A program made the position numbers and the translations under genes. From Actinacidiphila glaucinigra (GTDB taxonomy: Bacteria > Actinomycetota > Actinomycetes > Streptomycetales > Streptomycetaceae), in contig NZ_FZOF01000002.1 in assembly GCF_900188405.1 (NCBI RefSeq), positions 186,001-250,000 of the forward strand: a stretch of DNA of 64,000 nt. Reading direction: 5' to 3'. Under the pieces are notes generated by a model that was given only the letters and a program-made list of their open reading frames with translations, had not been told where the DNA came from and searched no databases. Positions 34,937 through 42,160 of this stretch are shown here, piece after piece (position 1 is the first letter of the stretch; each line of letters begins with the position of its first letter).

Positions 34937-35683
34937 TCAGGTGACGCTCCACAGGCGCCGGTAGAAGGCGGTCCGCTCCGGATCCGGGGCGATGCCGTAC
35001 GCGTCCAGGAGCGCGTCCTCCCAGCCGGGGCCGTAGTTCCACTCGGTGCTCCAGGTGGCGACGGCCAGATCGGCCCAGCGGTCGGCGACACCGAGGGCGC
35101 CCATGTCGACGTGGCCCGACCAGGTGCCGTCCTCGCCCAGCAGCGTGTTGGGCGCGCAGGGGTCGCCGTGGCACACCACGAGCCGTTCGACGGGCGGCGC
35201 CTGCGGCAGGTCCTCGGGCACCCGCTTGCCGGCCCGCCGGGCGCGTTCCAGGCGGGCGCCGACGGACCAGTCGTACGGGCAGCCGTCCACGGGCAGCCGT
35301 TCGTGCAGCGCGCGCAGCCCGGCGCCCAGCGCACGCACCGCGGTGCCGGGATCCGCCGTCCAGCGCGGGCTGACGGCGCTCTCCCCGGGCAGTCCGCGCG
35401 TCAGCAGCCAGGACCCGTCGTCGTCCGACCCGTGCTCCAGGACCGACGGCACGGACGTGAAGCGGCGCGCCCACTCCAGGCGCTCGGCCTCGGCCCCCAG
35501 GTCCGGCCCCGAGCCCGCCGGCGCCCACTTGGCGAACAGCCGGTCCTCCCCCGACCCGATCCGGAACGTCACCCCGCCCGCCTCGTTCCGCCACACGGGC
35601 AGCGGCGTCCGCTCCCCCGCCAGCGCCCCGATCCGCGCGGGCACCTCCACCTCGCCGTCCGGCGGCCCCGAGATCTCCACCAC
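34937..35683 (-). CDS. Aminoglycoside 3'-phosphotransferase-like kinase (APH family)
   Basis: A 248-residue APH-fold kinase. HGDPCAPNTLL near residue 170 is the Brenner catalytic motif, GHVDMGALGVADRW supplies the DxG-type metal-binding Asp, and FAKWAPAG gives the ATP-binding Lys. Length and motifs match APH(3') enzymes, so it may phosphorylate an aminoglycoside, but many Streptomyces homologues act on other metabolites. GTG at 35683 is the first usable start. Confidence 0.85.
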   Translation of the reverse strand: MVEISGPPDGEVEVPARIGALAGERTPLPVWRNEAGGVTFRIGSGEDRLFAKWAPAGSGPDLGAEAERLEWARRFTSVPSVLEHGSDDDGSWLLTRGLPGESAVSPRWTADPGTAVRALGAGLRALHERLPVDGCPYDWSVGARLERARRAGKRVPEDLPQAPPVERLVVCHGDPCAPNTLLGEDGTWSGHVDMGALGVADRWADLAVATWSTEWNYGPGWEDALLDAYGIAPDPERTAFYRRLWSVT

Positions 35684-35801
35684 CGCATGCTCTCCCCGAA
35701 CCCGCCCGGAGGCCAGCCCATTTCACCCGACGGGACACCTCGCCCGCAGGGCCCGGAGATGTCACGCTGGCGGCGGGCGGGCGTCTTGGGGAGGGACGGT
35801 C

Positions 35802-36317
35802 ATGCGACGGGGGGCAACGGGCTTGCTGGGCGCGCTGGTGGGGCTCGGGCTGCTGTGCGGCTGCAGCCCGGCGCGGTTGCCGCTGGTCGCGGTCTGGACG
35901 AGCCCGGACGGCACCGCGGTGGCGAGGGTGCAGCCCTGCCCCGGCGACCACGCCTCGCGGATGGACCTGCGCAGCTGGGACGAGCGGGAGTCCGATGACG
36001 CGCCGGCCGGCGCCCTGCCGGACGAAGCGGCCGACAGCGGCTGGGACATGTGGTCGTCGGCACGCATCGGCCGCACGACCTTCCCCGTCTTCGAGCCGCC
36101 GGAATCCTGGCGGGTGGAGACCGAGGGCACGCAGGCCCTGCTGCCCGGCCGCACGTACGCGCTGTCGTTCTTCGGCCCTCGCGGCGGCGACACCTACGAC
36201 GGCCACGTCTACTTCACCGCCGCCGACCTCGCCTCCCTGCGCCCCGGCCAGGTCTGGGCCGACGACCGCGCCATGAGCCGGAGCGCCTTCGCCGAGCTGG
36301 TCGGCGACACGTGCTGA
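35802..36317 (+). CDS. Predicted lipoprotein
   Basis: A 171-residue exported protein with a short lipoprotein signal: MRRGATGLLGALVGLGLLCGCS, with Cys near position 21 as the acylation site. The mature part has no recognised domain; it contains TWPF-free beta-rich segments such as RTYALSFFGPRGGDTYDG. ATG at 35802 follows GGGAGGG. It ends before a bidirectional terminator shared with tRNA-Ala. Confidence 0.75.
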   Translation: MRRGATGLLGALVGLGLLCGCSPARLPLVAVWTSPDGTAVARVQPCPGDHASRMDLRSWDERESDDAPAGALPDEAADSGWDMWSSARIGRTTFPVFEPPESWRVETEGTQALLPGRTYALSFFGPRGGDTYDGHVYFTAADLASLRPGQVWADDRAMSRSAFAELVGDTC

Positions 36318-36343
36318 TCCGTACGCGGTGCACGCGGTGCACG

Positions 36344-36381
36344 ACGAAGCCCCTGCCGGATCTCTCCGACAGGGGCTTCGT
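36344..36381. terminator. Bidirectional terminator between lipoprotein gene and tRNA-Ala
   Basis: A 12-bp perfect stem (ACGAAGCCCCTG / CAGGGGCTTCGT) extended after one mismatch by a further 4 bp, with a TCTC tetraloop. It lies 9 bp beyond the tRNA 3' end. Confidence 0.8.
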
Positions 36382-36390
36382 GCTGTTGTG

Positions 36391-36464
36391 TGGACCTGAG
36401 GGGATTCGAACCCCTGACCCCCTCGATGCGAACGAGGTGCGCTACCGGACTGCGCCACAGGCCC
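36391..36464 (-). tRNA. tRNA-Ala (anticodon CGC)
   Basis: The minus strand folds as a 74-nt cloverleaf: acceptor GGGCCTG pairing with CAGGTCC (one G-U), D arm GCGC-type, anticodon stem CCTCG/CGAGG with loop TTCGCAT giving CGC for GCG codons, and T arm GGGG-TTCGAAT-CCCC. The CCA end is not encoded. Confidence 0.95.
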
Positions 36465-36525
36465 TTGCAACGAGGAAAACTCTAGCATCCCGGCGGGGGT
36501 GCTCCGCGCCCCCGGCGCCGGGCGG

Positions 36526-37395
36526 TCACTCGTTGGCGGCGCGGGGGCGGTCGCGGTCGGCGTGCTGGTCGAACAGGGGGGTGCGGGAGCGGTCTCGGGA
36601 GCGGCGCGGGGTGACCGGGGCGGTGGAGAAGGTGGGGCGCGGCGCCGGCACCTCCCAGGTGTCCTCGACGGGGACGCGCTGCTGGTCGACCCACTCGGCG
36701 TGGTCGGTCTGCTCGACGAGGGCGCGCCGGTCGGCCGTCGCGGGCTCCTCGGCGGGCGGTGCGGGTTCGGCCGCATCGGGGACGTCGGGGGCGGGCTCGC
36801 GGGTCGTACGGGCCTCGCGCAGGCGCTTGGCGGCGTCGGCGGCGCGGCGCTGGTCGAGCTTGACCTCGAAGCGACGGCGTTCCTGGACGCGCAGGTACGC
36901 GATGTAGAACGTGAGCAGCACGGCGGGCACGGCCGGGGCCCAGAGGAAGGCGACACCGCCGACGGCGGCCACGATCATGCACGCGGTGAAGCCCAGGAAG
37001 AGCATCGTGATGGTGCGGCGGCGGGCCACGAGCACCTTGGCCCGCGGATTGGGCTTCTTCGCCTTCCCGGCGTTCGCCTGACCGCCCTGCTTCGCCGCCT
37101 TCCCCGCCTTCCCCGCCTTCACGTTCTGCCGGGACTTCGGCTTCACCTCCGTCGCGGGCACGGCAAGGGCCCGGACGTCGACCGCGGGCTCCGCCTCGGC
37201 CTCCGATTCCGGGTCCGCCGTCGCGGCGTACCTGCGCTCCAGGGCCGCGCGTCCGGACAACAGCCGGATGGCGGTGCTGAAGCGTTCCGTCGGGCGCGCT
37301 TCGTTGAGCTCGTCCTGCCTACGGAGCCACATCGGCACCAAGTAGGCAGCCCAGGCCCCGACGATGACTGCGTAGATGAGGCCGCTGCTGCTCAC
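36526..37395 (-). CDS. SepX/GLPR-like membrane protein, probable cell-division factor
   Basis: A 289-residue protein with a membrane helix at the extreme N-terminus (GLIYAVIVGAWAAYLVPMW), a long basic/acidic cytoplasmic loop, two adjacent helices (about 125-170) and a charged, Pro-rich C-terminal tail. Topology, length and position beside rimJ, moeA and galU match mycobacterial Rv0996/GLPR, the membrane receptor of the gephyrin-like protein Glp, and Streptomyces SepX, which acts with FtsZ in septation. The assignment rests on synteny and topology. GTG at 37395 directly precedes the first helix. Confidence 0.72.
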   Translation of the reverse strand: MSSSGLIYAVIVGAWAAYLVPMWLRRQDELNEARPTERFSTAIRLLSGRAALERRYAATADPESEAEAEPAVDVRALAVPATEVKPKSRQNVKAGKAGKAAKQGGQANAGKAKKPNPRAKVLVARRRTITMLFLGFTACMIVAAVGGVAFLWAPAVPAVLLTFYIAYLRVQERRRFEVKLDQRRAADAAKRLREARTTREPAPDVPDAAEPAPPAEEPATADRRALVEQTDHAEWVDQQRVPVEDTWEVPAPRPTFSTAPVTPRRSRDRSRTPLFDQHADRDRPRAANE

Positions 37396-37535
37396 GCATC
37401 ACACGGTAGGGGGGTTCACGACAGGGGATACGCAATTTGGCGCGGTGTGTCGCACGATCTGGCTGATACTCCGAAATTTTTTTCTGATTGCGTTCAAGTC
37501 GGAGTCGGTTCGGCGGCCTTTTTCGAACAGATATT

Positions 37536-38156
37536 TTATTTGTGAGCCGTACCAGGTCGGGCCTGGTGCCAGCGGTGGAGCATTCCCTCCGGCACCTCCT
37601 CCGCCGTCAACGCGAAGACCAGGTGGTCACGCCAGGCTCCGTCGATATGCAGATAGCGGGGACGCAGTCCTTCCTCGCGGAAGCCGAGTTTCTCCACCAC
37701 CCGCCGGCTCGGCATGTTCTCCGGCCGGATGCAGACCTCGATGCGGTGCAGTCCCACCGCGCGGAAGCAGTGGTCGACGGCGAGCGCGACCGCGGTGGGC
37801 ATGACCCCGCGGCCGGCGACGGCCTCGTCGACCCAGTAGCCGACGTGGGCGCTGCACATGGAGCCCCAGGTGACCCCGGCGACGGTGAGCTGCCCGGCGA
37901 GCCGCCCCCGGTAATCGATGACGAACGGCATCATGCGGCCCGCGGCGGCCTCGTGGCGCAGATGGCGGACCATCTGCCGGTAGGTGGGCCGCTGGGTGAG
38001 ATGACCGGGCGGGGCCGGGGGCACGGTGGCCTCCCACGGCCGCAGCCATTCGCGGTTGCGCCGGTTCACCTCACGCCAGGCTCGCTGGTCGCGCATCCTT
38101 ATCGGGCGGAGGAGGACGTCCCCGTCCGCCAGCTCGGCCGGCCAGGACCCGTTCAG
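37536..38156 (-). CDS. RimJ-like GNAT N-acetyltransferase, probable CTG start
   Basis: A 206-residue acetyltransferase of the RimJ/RimL type: LLRPIRMRDQRAW at the N-terminus, VDEAVAGRGVMPTAVAL as the acetyl-CoA loop and LGFREEGLRPRYLHIDG near the end. It probably acetylates a protein N-terminus. Starting at the ATG at 38096 would delete the first beta strand; the conserved N-terminus ([17 protein letters not shown]) extends to a CTG at 38156, which has GGGGAG 7 bases upstream and overlaps the mogA stop as CTGA. No ATG, GTG or TTG occurs in frame upstream. Confidence 0.85.
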   Translation of the reverse strand: MNGSWPAELADGDVLLRPIRMRDQRAWREVNRRNREWLRPWEATVPPAPPGHLTQRPTYRQMVRHLRHEAAAGRMMPFVIDYRGRLAGQLTVAGVTWGSMCSAHVGYWVDEAVAGRGVMPTAVALAVDHCFRAVGLHRIEVCIRPENMPSRRVVEKLGFREEGLRPRYLHIDGAWRDHLVFALTAEEVPEGMLHRWHQARPGTAHK

Positions 38157-38641
38157 CTCGGTCTCCCCGACGTCGGGTGGTCGCCGCCGCGGATCTGCTC
38201 GACGGCATGGACGAGGATCGGGGCCAGAACGGCCAGGCCGTCCTTGACGCCGCCGGTCGAACCGGGGAGGTTCACCACCAGGGTGCGCCCGGCGACACCG
38301 CAGACACCGCGGGACAGCGCGGCCGTCGGCACCTTCTCGCGGCCCGCGGCGCGCACCGCCTCGGCGACGCCGGGGACCTCGTAGTCGAGGACGGCGCGGG
38401 TGACCTCCGGGGTGCGGTCGGTGGGCGAGATGCCGGTGCCGCCCGTGGTGACCACGACGTCGTACCCCTCGGCCACCGCCTCCCGCAGCGCGCCGCCGAC
38501 GGGGTCGCCGTCCGGGACGACGCGCGGGCCGTCGACGGTGAAGCCCATCGCCCGCAGCCCGGCGACGACCAGCGGGCCGCCCCGGTCCTCGTAGACCCCG
38601 GCGGCCGCGCGGTTGGACGCGGTGATGGCGAGTGCCCTCAT
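38153..38641 (-). CDS. MogA/MoaB family molybdenum cofactor protein
   Basis: A 162-residue adenylyltransferase-type protein: [16 protein letters not shown] near residue 65 is the molybdopterin-binding loop, and [13 protein letters not shown] near 125 completes the site. It activates molybdopterin by adenylation for metal insertion by MoeA. ATG at 38641 overlaps the moaC stop as ATGA; its own stop overlaps the rimJ-like start. Operon order is galU, moeA, moaC, mogA, rimJ. Confidence 0.92.
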   Translation of the reverse strand: MRALAITASNRAAAGVYEDRGGPLVVAGLRAMGFTVDGPRVVPDGDPVGGALREAVAEGYDVVVTTGGTGISPTDRTPEVTRAVLDYEVPGVAEAVRAAGREKVPTAALSRGVCGVAGRTLVVNLPGSTGGVKDGLAVLAPILVHAVEQIRGGDHPTSGRPS

Positions 38642-39120
38642 CGGGTGCGGCTCCAGTCGCCGGACTTGCCGCCGGACTTCTCCTCGACCCGTACGTCCGT
38701 GATGACCGCGGCCTTGTCGACGGCCTTGACCATGTCGACGACCGTGAGCGCGGCGACGCTCACCGCGGTGAGGGCCTCCATCTCGACGCCCGTGCGGTCG
38801 GTGGTCTTCACGGTGGCGGTGATGTCCACGGAGGAGTCGCCCACGGCGAGGTCGACCTTGACCCCGGAGACCGCCAGCGGGTGGCAGAGCGGGATGAGGT
38901 CGGGGGTGCGCTTGGCGCCCATGATCCCGGCGATGCGCGCGGTGGCGAGGGCGTCGCCCTTGGGCACGCCCTCGCCCCGCAGCAGCTCGATGACGCGCGG
39001 CGACACCAGGACCCGGCCGGTGGCACGGGCGGTGCGGGCGGTGACGTCCTTCTCCGAGACGTCGACCATCCGGGCCGCCCCCGCGTCGTCGATGTGCGTC
39101 AGATGCTGCTGTTCTGTCAT
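38638..39120 (-). CDS. moaC: Cyclic pyranopterin monophosphate synthase MoaC
   Basis: A 160-residue Moa[29 protein letters not shown] with catalytic-region His, and [21 protein letters not shown]. It converts the MoaA product 3',8-cH2GTP to cyclic pyranopterin monophosphate in molybdenum cofactor synthesis. ATG at 39120 follows GGGAG. MoaA is not in the window. Confidence 0.96.
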   Translation of the reverse strand: MTEQQHLTHIDDAGAARMVDVSEKDVTARTARATGRVLVSPRVIELLRGEGVPKGDALATARIAGIMGAKRTPDLIPLCHPLAVSGVKVDLAVGDSSVDITATVKTTDRTGVEMEALTAVSVAALTVVDMVKAVDKAAVITDVRVEEKSGGKSGDWSRTR

Positions 39121-39176
39121 CGGTACGGCACTCCCACTGCTCGCCGCGTGCTCGCGTGGGCAGTAACGGTACCCGC

Positions 39177-40520
39177 TCAGTCGAGCAGCACGACGTCGAC
39201 CTCCGAGCCCGCCGCGACCTCCGTCGTGTCCTCCGGCACCACGATCAGCGCGTTCGCGTGGGCGAGCGCCTTGACCAGGTGCGATCCGGCACCGCCCACA
39301 GGGGTGACCCGGCCGGAGGAAGGGTCGTGCCGGCCGCGCAGGAACTGCCGCCTGCCCTTGGGCGAGGAGGTCAGCTCGCCCTCGCACACGGCCCGCACGG
39401 TCGTCCGGAACACCGGCTCCACACCCATCAGGGTGCGGATCGCGGGCCGCACGAACACCTCGAACGAGACGTAGGCGCTGACCGGGTTGCCGGGCAGGGC
39501 GATCAGCGGGGTGCGCTCGGGCTCCGGCGGAGCGGCCTCCGTGCGCTCACCGTCGTCCTCCGCCTCGGCGCGGGCACCGACGTCGATGAAGCCGAAGCCC
39601 TGCGGCTTGCCGGGCTGCATCGCCAGCTTGCGGAAGTCGATCTCCTCGCCGAGGGCCTCCTTCACCACGTCGTACGCGCCGACGCTGACGCCGCCGCTGG
39701 TGACCACGAGGTCCGCCCGGATCAGCTGGTCCTCGACGGTGGCCCGGAAGGTCTCGGCGTCGTCCGCGACCGCGCCCACCCGGTAGGACTGGGCGCCGGC
39801 CTCGCGGGCGGCGGCGGTGAGCATGTAGCTGTTGGAGTCGTGGATACGGCCCGGGCCCAGCTCCTCGCCGGGCGGGACCAGCTCGCTGCCGGTGGAGACC
39901 ACGACCACCCGCGGCCGGGGCCGCACCCGTACCGTGGCCCGGCCGACGGCGGCGAGCAGGGCGATCTGCGGCGGGCCCAGCACCGTGCCGGCGCTCAGCG
40001 CCAGCTCGCCCGCGGCGACGTCGCTGCCGCGGGCGCGGACGTGGTCGCCCCGCCCGACAGGCCGGTAGACGCGTACTTCGCCGCCCACGGCGTCGGGGCT
40101 CCGGCTCGCGGCCGGCATGCCCACGACCGGAGCGCCGCCCGTGCCGCCGTCGGTCCACTCGACGGGGACGACGGCCTCGGCGCCGGGCGGCAGCGGGGCG
40201 CCGGTCATGATCCGGGCGGTCTGCCCGGGCCCCACGGTGGGCAGTTCGCCACTGCCGGCCGCCACGTCACCGATGACGGTGAGAACGGCCGGATGGGATG
40301 CGTCGGCGCCCTGGGTGTCGGTGGTGCGGACCGCGTAGCCGTCCATCGAGCTGTTCTCGAAGGGCGGCAGCGCGACCGGCACCATGACGTCCTCGACAAG
40401 GACGCACCCCTGGGCGTCGAGGAGTTGCAGCTCGATGGGTTCCAGCGGCTTCAGTTGCCGCAGGATGTTGTCGAGGTGCTCCGAGACGGACCAGACGCGG
40501 TCGGCCGTGCCGCTGCTCAA
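39177..40520 (-). CDS. moeA: Molybdopterin molybdenumtransferase MoeA (gephyrin/Glp-like)
   Basis: A 447-residue gephyrin E-domain protein: [12 protein letters not shown] near residue 55 contains the conserved catalytic Asp region, [13 protein letters not shown] follows, [11 protein letters not shown] is the MPT-binding loop and ALPGNPVSA the final motif. It inserts molybdate into adenylylated molybdopterin. In Corynebacterium a homologue at this locus, Glp, instead works in cell division with the membrane receptor GLPR, whose likely counterpart lies at 36526. A 20-residue acidic insert (about 340-360) is unusual. TTG at 40520 overlaps the galU stop as TTGA. Confidence 0.92.
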   Translation of the reverse strand: MSSGTADRVWSVSEHLDNILRQLKPLEPIELQLLDAQGCVLVEDVMVPVALPPFENSSMDGYAVRTTDTQGADASHPAVLTVIGDVAAGSGELPTVGPGQTARIMTGAPLPPGAEAVVPVEWTDGGTGGAPVVGMPAASRSPDAVGGEVRVYRPVGRGDHVRARGSDVAAGELALSAGTVLGPPQIALLAAVGRATVRVRPRPRVVVVSTGSELVPPGEELGPGRIHDSNSYMLTAAAREAGAQSYRVGAVADDAETFRATVEDQLIRADLVVTSGGVSVGAYDVVKEALGEEIDFRKLAMQPGKPQGFGFIDVGARAEAEDDGERTEAAPPEPERTPLIALPGNPVSAYVSFEVFVRPAIRTLMGVEPVFRTTVRAVCEGELTSSPKGRRQFLRGRHDPSSGRVTPVGGAGSHLVKALAHANALIVVPEDTTEVAAGSEVDVVLLD

Positions 40521-41425
40521 TCTTGCATCTCCTCGCTGACATACGTGCGCAGCCAGGACCGGAAGTCCGGCCCCAGGTCATCACGTTCGCATGCCAGTCG
40601 GACAATCGCACGCAGGTAGTCGCCACGGTCTCCGGTGTCGTAGCGCCGGCCGGTGAAGATGACGCCGTGCACGGGCCCGTCCGGGCCGTCCTCCTGGGCC
40701 AGTTCGCGCAGCGCGTCGGTCAGCTGGATCTCGCCGCCGCGGCCGGGCTGGGTCTTGCTGAGCACCGCGAAGACCGAGGGGTCCAGCACATAGCGCCCGA
40801 TGACCGCGTACGCGGAGGGGGCCTCGCCCAGCGCGGGCTTCTCGACGAGGTCGGTCACCCGGACCACGTCGTCGTCACCGGTGGGGACTATGGCGGCGCA
40901 GCCGTACAGGTGGATCTGGCTCGGGTCCACCTCCATCAGCGCGACGACGCTGCCGCCGTGCCGCTCCTGCACCTCGATCATGCGGCCGAGCAGCGGGTCC
41001 CGGGGGTCGATCAGGTCGTCGCCGAGCAGCACCGCGAAGGGCTGGTCGCCGACGTGCGGCTCGGCGCAGAGCACGGCGTGGCCGAGGCCGCGCGGGTCGC
41101 CCTGGCGGACGTAGTGCATGGTGGCGAGGTCGCTGGACTCCTGGACCCGTGCCAGGCGCGCCTCGTCGCCCTTGGCGGTCAGCGCCGACTCAAGCTCGTA
41201 GTTGCGGTCGAAGTGGTCCTCGAGCGGCCGCTTGTTCCGGCCTGTGATCATGAGGACGTCGGAGAGGTTCGCGGCGACGGCCTCCTCGACGACGTACTGG
41301 ATGGCGGGCTTGTCGACCACCGGCAGCATTTCCTTCGGAGTCGCCTTCGTGGCGGGCAGGAAACGGGTGCCAAGCCCGGCGGCAGGGATGACAGCCTTGC
41401 TGATCCGGGTACGCGCGTGAGTCAT
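40517..41425 (-). CDS. galU: UTP-glucose-1-phosphate uridylyltransferase GalU
   Basis: A 302-residue nucleotidyltransferase: VIPAAGLGTRFLPATKATPKEMLP is the UTP-binding signature, followed by DKPAIQYVVEEA, LLGDDLID for metal binding and LVEKP. It makes UDP-glucose for cell-wall polymers and trehalose. ATG at 41425 is chosen from the family N-terminus (THARTRISKAVIPAAG); its ribosome site is weak. It is the first gene of the Moco/cell-division operon and divergent from the folate gene by 80 bp. Confidence 0.95.
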   Translation of the reverse strand: MTHARTRISKAVIPAAGLGTRFLPATKATPKEMLPVVDKPAIQYVVEEAVAANLSDVLMITGRNKRPLEDHFDRNYELESALTAKGDEARLARVQESSDLATMHYVRQGDPRGLGHAVLCAEPHVGDQPFAVLLGDDLIDPRDPLLGRMIEVQERHGGSVVALMEVDPSQIHLYGCAAIVPTGDDDVVRVTDLVEKPALGEAPSAYAVIGRYVLDPSVFAVLSKTQPGRGGEIQLTDALRELAQEDGPDGPVHGVIFTGRRYDTGDRGDYLRAIVRLACERDDLGPDFRSWLRTYVSEEMQD

Positions 41426-41505
41426 GGGGCAACGATAACCGCTGTATATGAGGTGAAGATGAAGTTCCGGTTGCTTGATGGCGATAGGCGGCGGTTGCAC
41501 GTCAA

Positions 41506-42102
41506 ATGAGAGAGGACAACGTTAGCAAGAGGGAGTTGCGGGAACGCCTCCTCCAGGTGAGGCGCGGGTTGACGCCCGGTGACCGCGCGGAGGCCGAACG
41601 GGTGATCGCGCAACACGCCCTGGACCTGCCCGAATTGTCGCGGGCCCGGACGGTGGCGGCCTACGTGTCGATGGGCGGCGAGCCCGGCACCCGCGCGCTG
41701 CTCGACCTGCTGCGCGAACGCGGGCAGCGGGTGCTCCTGCCGGTCCTACTCCCCGACAACGACCTGGACTGGGCTCCCTACGAGGGCCCCGGCGGCCTGG
41801 TGCGGGCCGCCCGCGGCCTGTACGAGCCGACCGGTCCCCGCCTCGGCCCGGACGCGGTCACCCGGGCGGACGCGGTCCTGCTCCCCGGGCTGGCCGTCGA
41901 CGGCCGGGGGCTGCGGCTGGGCCGCGGCGGGGGCTCGTACGACCGGGTCCTGGCCCGGCTGGACGCGGCGGGGGCGACGCCGGCGCTGGTGGTTCTGCTG
42001 TACGCGCACGAGGTGCTGGACCGGGTGCCCGACGAGCCGCACGACCGGCCGGTCGACGCGGTGGTCACCCCGGAGGGCGTGCGGCGCTTCGGGAAGGGCT
42101 GA
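41506..42102 (+). CDS. 5-formyltetrahydrofolate cyclo-ligase
   Basis: A 198-residue enzyme: SKRELRERLLQVRRGL at the N-terminus, YVSMGGEPGT for folate, and LLPGLAVDGRGLRLGRGGGSYDR as the ATP-binding signature. It converts 5-formyl-THF to 5,10-methenyl-THF using ATP. The divergent arrangement with galU is conserved in mycobacteria (Rv0992c-Rv0993). ATG at 41506 could be replaced by GTT-downstream codons, but it precedes the domain properly. Confidence 0.93.
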   Translation: MREDNVSKRELRERLLQVRRGLTPGDRAEAERVIAQHALDLPELSRARTVAAYVSMGGEPGTRALLDLLRERGQRVLLPVLLPDNDLDWAPYEGPGGLVRAARGLYEPTGPRLGPDAVTRADAVLLPGLAVDGRGLRLGRGGGSYDRVLARLDAAGATPALVVLLYAHEVLDRVPDEPHDRPVDAVVTPEGVRRFGKG

Positions 42103-42111
42103 GGACGGCCG

Positions 42112-42137
42112 AGGGGCGGGCCCGAAGGCCCGCCCCT
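42112..42137. terminator. Bidirectional hairpin terminator
   Basis: An 11-bp perfect stem (AGGGGCGGGCC / GGCCCGCCCCT) with a CGAA tetraloop between the convergent cyclo-ligase and penicillin acylase genes. Confidence 0.82.
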
Positions 42138-42160
42138 GTCGTCACGTCCGCCCGCGCGGG

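Noticed and set aside
35046..35801. Upstream extension of the lipoprotein frame by 252 codons
   Set aside because: It lies antisense to the phosphotransferase gene; the signal peptide starts at the ATG at 35802 behind a good ribosome site.
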